From positions 43,029 through 107,028 of the forward strand of contig CACMVZ010000004.1 in assembly GCA_902617285.1 (NCBI GenBank): 64,000 nucleotides of DNA, given 5' to 3'. Positions 9,463 to 18,987 of the stretch are shown in pieces. This DNA comes from an uncultured Bacteroidota bacterium (GTDB lineage Bacteria; Bacteroidota; Bacteroidia; Flavobacteriales; Flavobacteriaceae). Position numbers and translations under genes: made by a program. Positions within the stretch are counted from its first letter, which is position 1. The number at the start of each line of letters is the position of its first letter. Below the pieces are notes generated by a model. The model saw only the letters and a list, made by a program, of their open reading frames with translations, searched no databases and was not told the origin of the DNA.

Positions 9463-11976
9463 TTAAAATGGATAATTAATTCCAATATTATAGACTGCTT
9501 TTTTTAATGTGAAATCATTAAACCATCTTTTACCTAAAATTTGGGCCGGGTTATGTGTTTTAAATCCGACATCAAGCCTTAAAACAAAAAAGTTAAAGTC
9601 ATACCTTAATCCAACCCCTGTTCCTACTGCTAGTTCTTTTAAATCAGAAAGATTATCAAAAGTCATTGCTTTGTCTTCAACATTATCATTTAAATTCCAA
9701 ATATTACCGATGTCAATAAACAATGCACCATTAAGTTTTCCACTTATTCTAGATCTATATTCAAAATTGAAAGCAATTTTAAAGTTTGCTTCATTAAATT
9801 CATTTATATTATTACTGCTACCTGGCCCTAATTTATATGCTTTCCAAGCTCTATTATCATTAGATCCTCCGGCATAATATGATCTAGAAAAAGGTATATA
9901 GTTTGAATTTTCATATGGAAGAGCAACACCTGTAAAAGCTCTTAGAGCAAAAATATTTCCACTATTTAGTAAAAAATGTTTAATGTAATTAATTTCAGCT
10001 TTGGCATACTGGGACGGAATTATATTTGAAATTTCTACTTTACCATCAGAATTGGTATTGTTTAATTTTAAAATCTCATTAAACAAGTTACCAACCATTT
10101 CCAGCTTTACTCTTAATTGTGAGAAATCCTCATCCAGGAAACTTTCTTGAGTATTTCTGTTAATAGTTAAAGATGATCCAATAATAATATTATTTTCAGT
10201 TAATCTTTCTTTTCTTTCTAAAATTGAACTTACATCTTTAAAAAATTCGTTATCAGTTTCTAGACTAGTTTTGTATGACAAAACTTGCTGAATAAATTTA
10301 TTTGTACCATCAGGAATTAATAAATCTCCATTTTCATCAATTATCGATTGATCAATATTGTACAATGAAGAAATATAATTAAGCTTATCATATGAATTTC
10401 TGTAGACATTAAAATAATTTGAGATATTTTGATTATTGACATACTCAAAGTCTAGAAGTTTAAAATTTACTTTAGAATATACTTTTGGGCTCCAATTAAT
10501 CTCATAAATGCTACTATAATATTGCTTATCAAGACCAATATTTTTTTGTAGGGTTGTTCCTAAAATTATATTTGTTACAGGGTTCATCTCTTTTCTAATA
10601 ATTTTATTGGAATTAAAAGGTAAAACAGCTCTAGGTATTCGTAGATTTAAATTTCCTCCTAATTCAAAAAGATTAAAGAATGAATCATCTATAATTGAAA
10701 TATCTTTAGAAGCACCGATCGAATTTTTAAGGTTGATTGAGAGATTTTCAGTACGTTTAAAAATATTTCTAATGTTTAAATTAGAGCCTAAAGAAATACC
10801 GAAGTCTTCAATATTTGAGTGTGTAAAATCTAAATCAAAACCAAGACTAAACCTTTCTCTTGGGAATAGAAAAATTGAAGATGATAGTGACTTGTTATTT
10901 TCTTCAAAAATAATTCTTGGGTATTTGAAGTTTCCTAGATTAGAAAAATATCGGGAAGTAAGTATTTTATTCTCTTCACTATAATTATCTGATATATTAA
11001 AAAAAATTGGTTCAATAAGGGATTTAGCATTATAATTTAGTTTTCCCTTTGAAAAGATATTAATACCATTATAATTTATTGAATCTGTATATGAATCAAT
11101 ATTAGACAATTCATCTAATGATTCTACAAATATATTTATATTATCAATTTTCTTTATCTGGTAATCAGTCTCTTGGTTTATGTTTTTAACATTTAAAATT
11201 ATAGGTATTTTTTTGAAATTACCTGTACTATCAATTAGTACTTGATAATTAATGCTTCTTTGCTGGAAGTTATATATCCCATTGTTTTTGAATAATTTAA
11301 TGAGTCTATCTCTCTCCAATATAAGTTTGTCAATTGTAAAGATTTCGCCTTTTTTTATTTGGCTTTTACTAATGTGGTCTTTATACAAAGAATCCAGATC
11401 TCTAGACTCGATATTTACAGTTATTGAATCAATTAAATACCTCTCTTTGGTTTCAACTGAATATTTAGCAGTTAATTGATTGAACTCTATAATTGAGTCA
11501 TATGAAATATTTGAGTCAAAATAACCTTTACTATCATAAAATCTTTTAAGTCTTTCTATATTTTTATCAATATCAATATCATTTATAGTAATTGGTTCTT
11601 GCCCAATGTTTTTTAGGAAATCATTAAATGAGTTGTTATATCTCTTTAATTGATCTATTTGTTTAATAGAAATAAGTTTTTCTAATCTTTTAGTCCTATT
11701 TTCATTCTTTTCTAACCATATTCTAAACTTCTCATTAGGATTATCATTAGCAAGATTATTAATGGCTAATCCAAGTGGAAAGCTTAAAAATTTATTAATT
11801 GGTGAAGGTTGAATAAGTAAATTGGCGGGATCTTTTTTAACAATACTATCGTTAACTTCAAGTATATTTTTAACTAGAATAGGGCGATCAAATTTATTGT
11901 AAATATTAGAGCTACAACTACTTATGATTAATAAGAGAGCTATTAAAAATGGTGAAAAAATTCTAGTAAAAGTCAA
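9463..11976 (-). CDS. tamL: Translocation and assembly module lipoprotein TamL (BamA/TamA family)
   Basis: This 837-aa Omp85-family protein has a lipoprotein signal (LLLIISSCSSN, Cys at about 21). That is a feature of Bacteroidota TamL, a lipid-anchored relative of TamA that works in outer-membrane protein assembly with TamB. The N-terminal half contains POTRA-like repeats (GYFDSNISYD, YLIDSITVNI, GEIFTIDKLILERDR). The C-terminal half is a 16-strand-type barrel with conserved segments RSYYAGGSNDNRAW and AVGTGVGLRYDF, ending in INYPF with a terminal Phe. The start is TTG at 11976, because an in-frame stop lies just upstream. The rRNA methyltransferase gene is 29 nt upstream. tamB is not in the window. 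Confidence 0.85.
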   Translation of the reverse strand: MTFTRIFSPFLIALLLIISSCSSNIYNKFDRPILVKNILEVNDSIVKKDPANLLIQPSPINKFLSFPLGLAINNLANDNPNEKFRIWLEKNENRTKRLEKLISIKQIDQLKRYNNSFNDFLKNIGQEPITINDIDIDKNIERLKRFYDSKGYFDSNISYDSIIEFNQLTAKYSVETKERYLIDSITVNIESRDLDSLYKDHISKSQIKKGEIFTIDKLILERDRLIKLFKNNGIYNFQQRSINYQVLIDSTGNFKKIPIILNVKNINQETDYQIKKIDNINIFVESLDELSNIDSYTDSINYNGINIFSKGKLNYNAKSLIEPIFFNISDNYSEENKILTSRYFSNLGNFKYPRIIFEENNKSLSSSIFLFPRERFSLGFDLDFTHSNIEDFGISLGSNLNIRNIFKRTENLSINLKNSIGASKDISIIDDSFFNLFELGGNLNLRIPRAVLPFNSNKIIRKEMNPVTNIILGTTLQKNIGLDKQYYSSIYEINWSPKVYSKVNFKLLDFEYVNNQNISNYFNVYRNSYDKLNYISSLYNIDQSIIDENGDLLIPDGTNKFIQQVLSYKTSLETDNEFFKDVSSILERKERLTENNIIIGSSLTINRNTQESFLDEDFSQLRVKLEMVGNLFNEILKLNNTNSDGKVEISNIIPSQYAKAEINYIKHFLLNSGNIFALRAFTGVALPYENSNYIPFSRSYYAGGSNDNRAWKAYKLGPGSSNNINEFNEANFKIAFNFEYRSRISGKLNGALFIDIGNIWNLNDNVEDKAMTFDNLSDLKELAVGTGVGLRYDFNFFVLRLDVGFKTHNPAQILGKRWFNDFTLKKAVYNIGINYPF

Positions 11977-12005
11977 TTTTTTTTTACTAAATTACATTTT
12001 TTAGC

Positions 12006-12746
12006 TCAATAATTTCTTTGTCTTACAAGTTCAAATATTACTGCTGAAAATGCAGCAGATACATTCAATGAATCTATATTTGAGCTAATTGGAATCATAA
12101 GCATATCATCAGAAAGATTTAAAACTCCTTTTGTAATTCCTTTATCTTCAGATCCTAAAATTAAACCTACTGATTTTTTATAATCCTTATCATAAATACT
12201 TTTACTAGCTTTTTCTGATAAACTTAAAATCTCTATGCCTATTGATTTTAAGTGAATTATTGCATCTTTTAAATTATTAACTCTTGCAATCGGTATGTTA
12301 AAAACTGATCCAGACGAGGTTTTAATAACATCAGCGTTGATAGGAGCTGAGTTATTTTGTGAAATAATTATTCCTGTTACACCAGCAGCGACTGATGTTC
12401 TGATTATAGCTCCAAAATTTCTTGTGTCAGTTACACCATCTAAAAGTAAATAAGTAACTTCTTTTGATTCGTTATATGTTGATTTTACTAATTCCTTGAT
12501 TGATATAAGTGGAACTGGAGATAAAATTGCTACAGCTCCTTGATGGTTCTTACTTTTATACTTATTAAACTTTTCTTTTGGAACATACGTATATTTTATG
12601 TTCTTTTTTTCTAATTTTTCTACTAATGACCTAAACAAGCTACTTGATGCGGATGACTTAATTAATAAAACTTTTGATATTTCCTTTGATGAATCAACTG
12701 CCTCTATTATGCTTCTTAAACCATATATTTCTAAATTTTTGCTCAT
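12006..12746 (-). CDS. rlmB: TrmH/SpoU family RNA 2'-O-methyltransferase (RlmB-like)
   Basis: This is a SPOUT-fold RNA ribose methyltransferase that uses S-adenosylmethionine. An N-terminal substrate-binding domain (IYGLRSIIEAVD, NHQGAVAILSP) is followed by the knotted domain with LDGVTDTRNFGAIIRTSVAA (motif 1), LILGSEDKGI (motif 2) and IPISSNIDSLNVSAAFSAVI (motif 3). The architecture matches RlmB, which methylates G2251 of 23S rRNA, but TrmH paralogues with other targets look alike. I placed the start at ATG 12746 (246 aa); the frame also opens at a TTG at 12752 inside a T-run. The start codon is only 4 nt past the T-run of the preceding terminator. Confidence 0.88.
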   Translation of the reverse strand: MSKNLEIYGLRSIIEAVDSSKEISKVLLIKSSASSSLFRSLVEKLEKKNIKYTYVPKEKFNKYKSKNHQGAVAILSPVPLISIKELVKSTYNESKEVTYLLLDGVTDTRNFGAIIRTSVAAGVTGIIISQNNSAPINADVIKTSSGSVFNIPIARVNNLKDAIIHLKSIGIEILSLSEKASKSIYDKDYKKSVGLILGSEDKGITKGVLNLSDDMLMIPISSNIDSLNVSAAFSAVIFELVRQRNY

Positions 12747-12750
12747 TATC

Positions 12751-12789
12751 AAAAAAAAAAAGGAGGTTTTTTTTACAAAACCTCCTTTT
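12751..12789 (-). terminator. Intrinsic terminator of SusCD unit 1
   Basis: The arms AAAAGGAGGTTTT and AAAACCTCCTTTT form a perfect hairpin with a GGAGG/CCTCC core. On the minus strand it is followed by an unbroken run of more than ten T residues. It lies 19 nt after the stop of the third lipoprotein gene and ends the SusC-SusD-lipoprotein unit. Confidence 0.85.
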
Positions 12790-12807
12790 AAGATATTAAT
12801 TAAATGT

Positions 12808-13674
12808 TTACTTACAAATATTTAAATCCTTTGGTCCATCAGCTGGACTTGTTCCATCAGATAATGCTGTTTGAGCATTACCTCCATTTGGATCTTCATA
12901 TTCAAGCTGGTACGTAACCTCACTATCCCATGCACCTCCACTAAAGGTAAGTCCTAAAGATTGGGTTCCATCCAAAGTGAATGATGTACTAGCAGATGTT
13001 CCACTAGTGAATCCGAAGACTTCTGCAACTTCACCATCTATAGTAATAGTAACTGTTGCACCATTCCATCCATCACCCCAGCTATCTTGGCCATTAAGAG
13101 TATAATTACCAGCAGGAGGAGTAGCTCCAAATGGCACTTTACATCCAATTATAACAAGATATCTAAAAGGTGAACTCCAATAGAAACCAGTCATTGAACC
13201 AGTTGCATTTTGATATGAGAATGATCTACCATCAGTCAGACTTAACTCAAATCTAAAGTATACTACATCATTTCCTTTGAAATCAGAAATATTCATAGCA
13301 CTTAATGCTTGATTTAGAGTAACTGTTACATCAAATCTAGGAAGACCAAAATCTCCATCATACATATCACCTAGAGTCCATGTATTATATAGGGTTTCAG
13401 TCCCTCCGTTCATTGATAAATAAAGATCAACTTTAGAGATTAGATCTGTAGTTTCAGCATGAGGCTCAAAAGTACCTGACCAAACCGAAGAATCTGGTGT
13501 AGATGCTTGATACTCACCATTAATGCTTATTGCTCTTAGACCAGCTCCATATTGAAAATTATTAAACATGTAGTCGATCATCATCTCTTCTCCTTTGTAA
13601 TCATCACGAAAACTATCTTTAGCACATGATGTAATCAAAAGAATTAAACTAAGATATATATATATTTTTTTCAT
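12808..13674 (-). CDS. Lipoprotein of SusCD unit 1 with DSWGDGWNG-type C-terminal domain
   Basis: The product is not a named protein. This 288-aa protein starts with a lipoprotein signal (LILLITSCAKD, Cys17), so it is probably an outer-membrane, surface-facing lipoprotein. Residues about 40-180 are beta-rich with no family I recognise. From about residue 188 a second domain begins with GNYTLNGQDSWGDGWNGATV; the DSxGDGWNG motif (197-205) is seen in extracellular proteins of marine Bacteroidota and may be a binding module. It follows susD after 11 nt and ends at a terminator, the place where SusE/SusF-type surface glycan-binding proteins usually sit. A binding role is inferred from position only. 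Confidence 0.75.
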   Translation of the reverse strand: MKKIYIYLSLILLITSCAKDSFRDDYKGEEMMIDYMFNNFQYGAGLRAISINGEYQASTPDSSVWSGTFEPHAETTDLISKVDLYLSMNGGTETLYNTWTLGDMYDGDFGLPRFDVTVTLNQALSAMNISDFKGNDVVYFRFELSLTDGRSFSYQNATGSMTGFYWSSPFRYLVIIGCKVPFGATPPAGNYTLNGQDSWGDGWNGATVTITIDGEVAEVFGFTSGTSASTSFTLDGTQSLGLTFSGGAWDSEVTYQLEYEDPNGGNAQTALSDGTSPADGPKDLNICK

Positions 13675-13685
13675 AGTATTTATAT

Positions 13686-15284
13686 TTAATCGACCGCAGG
13701 TCCGTTAGAGTTCCAAAATACTCTTTGTGCTAAGTCAGTTTTCTGATTAACGTTAGAGTTTCTTCCAGCATGACTACTTGGATAAAACATAGACAACGGA
13801 AATTGTCCAGGATTTAACTCAATTGTAGGTTGAAGATTTTTAGGATAACCAGTTCTTCTGTAAAGGTTGTATGCATCAATACCAGCACCAGCCTGAGATA
13901 TCATAAATTCTTCAGCCCAAAGTTCAAGCTTACCATCTAAAGATGCAGCACTCCACTCAGCAGCAAAATTTGCTATATAAGTATCAATATCTGCTTGAGA
14001 CATTGCGGGTGCATCAATTATATCATCTACCTTATTGAAGAATGCTTCTATACCTGCTAGAGTTCCAGCAGTTGGATCTCCTCCAGTACTAACAGCAACT
14101 TCTGCATCAAAAAAGTGCATCCATGAAGATAAAATTACTGGTGTAATACCAGCTCCTCCAGAACCGTCTTCTAGATATTGTGGAACAAATTGACCTTCAT
14201 CATAAGTTCCTCCTGCTGGATATATTCCAGGAAGAGCCCTTCTTGATTGATCAGGGTTAATACCACTATCATCTCCATGATCTCTTCCCCAGTAACCTTC
14301 AGGAAGACCACAGTAAATACCATAAGCAATTCTATGTGGCTCGATAAAGTAACCAGGAACAGCACATTGAAGTAATGTTTCGTCAACAGGTCCATCTATA
14401 CCAGGAGTGTCTCCTTGCTGTCTATAAATTAAGTAGTTAATTCTTGGATCTCTTTCACCATTTCTACCAACCATTAATCTATTCATTAACCAGTTTGACT
14501 GGAAATCACTAGCACCATTTAAGGTGTAGTTAGACCTATAGATTGGAGATCTTGTGTCAGGGTTTGAAGTATTTGTTCCCCATTGAAATTCAAAATCATC
14601 ACTACTTGAAGTAATATAGTTTGTAATAGAATTATAAGACGCATAATCACCAAGATTTAAATATGCTCTCTTTTTTATACTGTTTGCAGCTTTAATCCAC
14701 TTTTCAGCATCCCCACCGTAGTACATATCGTATGTAGGTGGAACTCCGCCAGCATTAAAACCAGCTATAGCACTGTCAAGTAAACCAAGAGCAGCTTGAT
14801 AAACTGATGATCCTCCATCTGAAGATGGGTTTAAATTTTCCGAACCTTGTAAGGCCTCAGTATATGGTATATCTCCAAAATAATCAACTAAACTCATATA
14901 AATATACGCTTGAAATACTTGACTCATAGCAGTATAATAAGTAAGTCCAGCTTCTTCAGCAAGGATATTCATTAATCTAATATCCTCCATAATTCCTTGA
15001 TATGCATTTGACCATACACCATCCCAACTTATTGGAGTGTACGCATTGTCATAATCACGGAAAAAACCATGAAGCTGTCTAGTTAGCCTTAATCCAGGAT
15101 CACCTAGACCATCAACAAAATAAGCAAAATCCTCTTGTATCGCATTGATAAAGAGATCAGCGCTAGCTTGATCAGGCCCTAAAGCATTAGGGTTTGAAGT
15201 TAAATCTAAGTCAAGTGTTTCACATGAAGTGAAAAATAATACACTTGCTAAAGTTAAAATTGAAAGTTTTCTAAATTTTTTCAT
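13686..15284 (-). CDS. SusD/RagB-like nutrient-binding lipoprotein, unit 1
   Basis: SusD-like proteins are lipoproteins that cap their SusC transporter from the cell surface and deliver substrate to it. The 532-aa protein has a lipobox (LFFTSCETL, Cys21). Then come the SNPNA segment and the helical, TPR-like core typical of the SusD-like_2 branch, including YMSLVDYFGDIPYTEAL, IKAANSIKKRAYLNLG and the C-terminal AYNLYRRTGYPKNLQP and FPLSMFYPSSHAGRN. It lies 13 nt after its SusC partner and 11 nt before the third lipoprotein. The ligand cannot be deduced. Confidence 0.92.
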   Translation of the reverse strand: MKKFRKLSILTLASVLFFTSCETLDLDLTSNPNALGPDQASADLFINAIQEDFAYFVDGLGDPGLRLTRQLHGFFRDYDNAYTPISWDGVWSNAYQGIMEDIRLMNILAEEAGLTYYTAMSQVFQAYIYMSLVDYFGDIPYTEALQGSENLNPSSDGGSSVYQAALGLLDSAIAGFNAGGVPPTYDMYYGGDAEKWIKAANSIKKRAYLNLGDYASYNSITNYITSSSDDFEFQWGTNTSNPDTRSPIYRSNYTLNGASDFQSNWLMNRLMVGRNGERDPRINYLIYRQQGDTPGIDGPVDETLLQCAVPGYFIEPHRIAYGIYCGLPEGYWGRDHGDDSGINPDQSRRALPGIYPAGGTYDEGQFVPQYLEDGSGGAGITPVILSSWMHFFDAEVAVSTGGDPTAGTLAGIEAFFNKVDDIIDAPAMSQADIDTYIANFAAEWSAASLDGKLELWAEEFMISQAGAGIDAYNLYRRTGYPKNLQPTIELNPGQFPLSMFYPSSHAGRNSNVNQKTDLAQRVFWNSNGPAVD

Positions 15285-15297
15285 AATTCTTTATCCT

Positions 15298-18200
15298 TTA
15301 AAACGTTAATTTTAGACTTACACCATATCTTTTAGAACTAACACCATTGAAGTATTCAAATCCTGAACCATTACCAACACCAAGTCCTGCAATGTTAGGA
15401 TCAAAATTACTTCCCGGAGGTGTATTATATGCATCATACCATAGGTTAAAACCTTGAGCACTTATAGATACTGCGCCAAAAGGTGTGTTTTCTAACCATT
15501 TTGATGGTATATCATAGCTTAAAGATAATTCACTTAATCTCAACACACTTGCATCCCATGTTTCTAGCTCACTAGCATAGAAAATAGTACTAAATGTGAA
15601 TGTAGAGTTATTTATCATCTTGTTGTTTGGTGAACTATCAGGAAGTACTCCAGGTAGTAAGAATGATAATTCTCTATTAAAGTTTGCCCCAGCTGTATCA
15701 GTTGTTAATCCTCTTGCTAATAGGGTAGAGTTAAAAGGTGAGTACATATCTCCACCAATTGTAGCATTAAATAGGAAGTTTAATGAGAAGTTTCCATATG
15801 AAATTGTATTACTTAAGTTAGCAATAAAATCAGGATTAGAATCTCCGATTAAAGCATAAGGGTTATTCTTATATTCTGTATCATAATTTGTTGCATATGT
15901 ACCATTACCTTCAACGATTGGATTTCCAGCACTATCTCTGGATACACTACTTCCAATCATAGAAGTTAGTGGAAGACCAGGAATAGCTGCATTTCCAAGG
16001 TTAGTATAACCTGCATATACAATTTGATCCGTATCAGGACCTAGATCCTCAACAATAGATTGAGTTGACATATAATTAACTGTAGTATTCCAATTAAAAT
16101 TCTCTCCTCTTAGCCAGTCAGCAGATAAATCAATTTCCCAACCTTTGGTGCTAATTTCACCAATGTTTGTTCTAGTTGATGAATATCCAGTTGCTGGATC
16201 AAGCGGTCTTGATATAATAAGATCTGTTGTCTCTCTATCATAATATGAAATTTCAGCAGTTAGTCTATTATCGAAAAGGTTAGCTTCAATACCAAATTCT
16301 AGCTCAGCTAAAAGTTCAGGCTTTAAACCTACGTTACCTAATTGAGAACCAGAAGAGTTAGTAATAACATTCGTTCCTCCAATTCTAAAGTCTTTGGTAT
16401 CTAAAGCTAAAGTAGCTGCAATTGGATATCCAAATGGGAAAGTAGCAGATGTACCATATGCAACTCTCAGTTTTAAAAAGTCAATAGGTAATTCTCCAAA
16501 ATCAAACATAGATGTTGGAACTATAGCTATACTAGCAGATGGATATGTTATTGATCTATTTTCTTCTGACAAGTTTGAAACCCAATCAGTTCTTGCAGAT
16601 AAAGTCAAGAAAAGATAGTTTTCATAATCAAAAGATGCTTGACCAAAAACTCCAGTAACATTTCTTTTTGAATAATATTCGATTTCTTCTTGTTGGTTGA
16701 AGTTAAAATGTCTGAAAATTCCATATACATTTTGTCCAGTACTTCTCACACCATTTCTGTCATATTCAACAGAGTTTGATGTTGCACCAAGGTTAAAGTT
16801 AACACCCCATGCTTCATCAAGTTGAAAGTCACCATTAAGGGTGATTTGATGATTGAAAATGTAATTAGTGTTATTCCACTTTTCATAAAAACCACTTTTG
16901 TCTTCATTTGAACCTGTTTGTCCACCTTTATTTGATTGACTTACATTATCTTCTGAATAAACATCATAACCATATCTATATTGAACATTTAAGTTGTCAT
17001 TAAAATCAAACTGAACGCTAGTACCCCCATAAACTCTAGTTGTATTTTGCTTATCTTCAGCATTGTTTAATGTCCATAATGGATGTTGTATTGCATTACT
17101 ACCATAATAGTAGATTGATGCTTGAGTAATAGGATTAGCATACGGAAGCTCTGTAATACTCAATTGACGTGGAGTAAAAAATACCACATCATACAAAGAG
17201 TTAGCACCAGCTGTACCACCACTTGCAGCAGCGATTGGAGGTGAATTAAATCTTGTCTGAGAATAATTAAGCGTTCCATTTACTGTAAATCTATTAGACA
17301 AGGCCATTCTACCACCAAAACTTAATGAACTTCTTCTTAAGTTGTTATTTGGAGTAAATCCTTCATCATCAAGGTTACCGTAATTTACATTATAGGACAA
17401 TTTCCCGTCAGAGCTTTGTCCTCTAAAGTTAACATTAGTGTTAAAGATGCTACCTGTTCTAAATAATTCTTCAATAGAATTTCTTGGAGCCCACTCATAG
17501 ACTGAGTCCATTGATAATCCTATTAATGGTAATAAATTTTTAGGTAATGCATTAGAACTTAAATTGTTAACATATGGGTGAATAACATATCCTGGTTGAC
17601 CTGAAAGTGAACCGTTAAGGGCACTTTGTCTTCCCCATCCAGCTGGACCTTCTTTATCAAAACTAGGACCCCAGTTTGAAAAGAACCAACCAAAACTTTG
17701 ATCGAATCCACCACCATATTTATTTTGATAATCTGGCATCATTGCAAGCTCTTGAGAGAAATAAGAAGTGTTAACAGTTATTTCATTTTTAGAAGCTTTC
17801 ATTCCTGATGCAGTAGTACCAGATTTTGTTGTAATTAATATTACACCATTTCTACCCTGTGAACCATAAAGTGTTGCAGCTGCAAGACCTTTTAAAACAT
17901 TCACAGATTCTATATTGTTAGGGTCTAAATCAAGGAATCTTGAAGAACCGTTGTTACCCGAAGTAAAACCACCCATTGCATTTGTGTCACTTGAAAAAGG
18001 TACACCATCAACAACAAAAAGAGGTTGGTTACTTGCACTAAAGGTACTAAGACCTCTAATAATAACACTAGTTCCAGATCCAGATAGACCTCCTTGATCG
18101 GTAACCTGTACACCAGAAGCTTTACCAGACAATACACGCGCAACATCACCGGATGCTCTGCTCTCTACCTGACTATTGTCAACTTCGGAAACAGCATATC

Positions 18201-18546
18201 CTAGTGCACGTTTTTCTCTCGTAATACCTAAACTAGTGACGATTACTTCTTCAAGTTGTGTCCCGAGGGAAAGAGATATATTAATAACATTAGACGATCC
18301 AACAGTTACAACTGCTGTTTCATATCCGACAAAGCTGAATTCCAGAATTTGTCCTTCAGATGCATTAATAGAAAAGTTTCCATCGAAATCAGTAGTAACA
18401 CCGGTAGTTGTTCCTTGAATTAATACTGTGGCACCCGGAAGAGGTAGGCCATCATTATCAGAAACAACACCAGATATAGTCTCCTGTGCAAGTGATGTTT
18501 GCAGCACAAGCAAGGAAATTACTAATAATCTGAATAAGCTTTTCAT
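15298..18546 (-). CDS. SusC/RagA-family TonB-linked outer-membrane transporter, unit 1
   Basis: SusC-like proteins are large TonB-dependent barrels that import oligomers bound by SusD. The 1082 aa show a signal peptide ending in TSLAQ, a carboxypeptidase-regulatory-like domain (residues 22-105: TISGVVSDNDGLPLPGATV, DFDGNFSI, FSFVGYE), a TonB-box region (EEVIVTSLG), a plug with FVVDGVPFSSD and VLKGLAAATLYGSQGRNGVI, and a barrel ending in SLKLTF. It heads the susC-susD-lipoprotein unit. No sigma/anti-sigma pair or hybrid sensor is adjacent, so regulation is not evident. The N-terminal 100 residues closely resemble those of the second SusC. Confidence 0.95.
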   Translation of the reverse strand: MKSLFRLLVISLLVLQTSLAQETISGVVSDNDGLPLPGATVLIQGTTTGVTTDFDGNFSINASEGQILEFSFVGYETAVVTVGSSNVINISLSLGTQLEEVIVTSLGITREKRALGYAVSEVDNSQVESRASGDVARVLSGKASGVQVTDQGGLSGSGTSVIIRGLSTFSASNQPLFVVDGVPFSSDTNAMGGFTSGNNGSSRFLDLDPNNIESVNVLKGLAAATLYGSQGRNGVILITTKSGTTASGMKASKNEITVNTSYFSQELAMMPDYQNKYGGGFDQSFGWFFSNWGPSFDKEGPAGWGRQSALNGSLSGQPGYVIHPYVNNLSSNALPKNLLPLIGLSMDSVYEWAPRNSIEELFRTGSIFNTNVNFRGQSSDGKLSYNVNYGNLDDEGFTPNNNLRRSSLSFGGRMALSNRFTVNGTLNYSQTRFNSPPIAAASGGTAGANSLYDVVFFTPRQLSITELPYANPITQASIYYYGSNAIQHPLWTLNNAEDKQNTTRVYGGTSVQFDFNDNLNVQYRYGYDVYSEDNVSQSNKGGQTGSNEDKSGFYEKWNNTNYIFNHQITLNGDFQLDEAWGVNFNLGATSNSVEYDRNGVRSTGQNVYGIFRHFNFNQQEEIEYYSKRNVTGVFGQASFDYENYLFLTLSARTDWVSNLSEENRSITYPSASIAIVPTSMFDFGELPIDFLKLRVAYGTSATFPFGYPIAATLALDTKDFRIGGTNVITNSSGSQLGNVGLKPELLAELEFGIEANLFDNRLTAEISYYDRETTDLIISRPLDPATGYSSTRTNIGEISTKGWEIDLSADWLRGENFNWNTTVNYMSTQSIVEDLGPDTDQIVYAGYTNLGNAAIPGLPLTSMIGSSVSRDSAGNPIVEGNGTYATNYDTEYKNNPYALIGDSNPDFIANLSNTISYGNFSLNFLFNATIGGDMYSPFNSTLLARGLTTDTAGANFNRELSFLLPGVLPDSSPNNKMINNSTFTFSTIFYASELETWDASVLRLSELSLSYDIPSKWLENTPFGAVSISAQGFNLWYDAYNTPPGSNFDPNIAGLGVGNGSGFEYFNGVSSKRYGVSLKLTF

Positions 18547-18987
18547 ACTTAGTTATATGTTAATTATTTGTTAAAAATTAATTGAATCAATAAATATACG
18601 TTAATAACCATGTTTTATTGGTTTTAATTATATATTATCTATAAAAAATAAATTATTTTTATTGTTTTCGCTTTTTTGTTAACAATTTTTTAATGAAATC
18701 TTAAAAAAATCATTTTTTATTAACATATTTTTAGTAAATATTAAAATTTTTAAGAATATGATAATTCTTAGAATTTATTAGTATTTATAGCTCTCCTACA
18801 TTATTCTCCATTCCAATTATATTTCTTGACTACTTTAAATTCTTTGTTCACCTCACATAACTATAATCTCCTATAAATATTTAAGTATCAAGAAGAAGGT
18901 AAAGGATAATAAATACAACAAAAAAAAATATGTCAAAAAAAACCCACCATAAAGGTGGGTTTTATTATTTATCAAATTAAACTTGGT
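18547..18987. other. Intergenic region between SusCD units
   Basis: These 441 nt carry no convincing gene. The part nearest the SusC start should hold the promoter of unit 1. On the minus strand a TATATTTA, one base off the -7 consensus, lies there, but no TTG occurs at the right spacing, so I do not call it. At the other end is the terminator of unit 2. The rest is plain AT-rich sequence. Confidence 0.6.
18938..18964 (-). terminator. Intrinsic terminator of SusCD unit 2
   Basis: The arms AAACCCACC and GGTGGGTTT surround a 5-nt loop (ATAAA). On the minus strand the hairpin is followed by a T-run. It lies about 25 nt past the stop of the second susD gene and ends that transcript. Confidence 0.85.

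Noticed and set aside
17925..18149. Antisense and alternate-frame open frames inside SusC and other large genes
   Set aside because: They lie within strongly conserved coding genes in other frames and have no recognisable domains or leaders of their own.
18586..18650. Promoter for SusC unit 1 based on TATATTTA
   Set aside because: The -7-like box has no TTG at 17-23 nt spacing, so the match is likely chance in AT-rich DNA.
18547..18987. Hidden small RNA or gene in the 441-nt gap
   Set aside because: No open frame with coding character and no structure other than the unit-2 terminator was seen.
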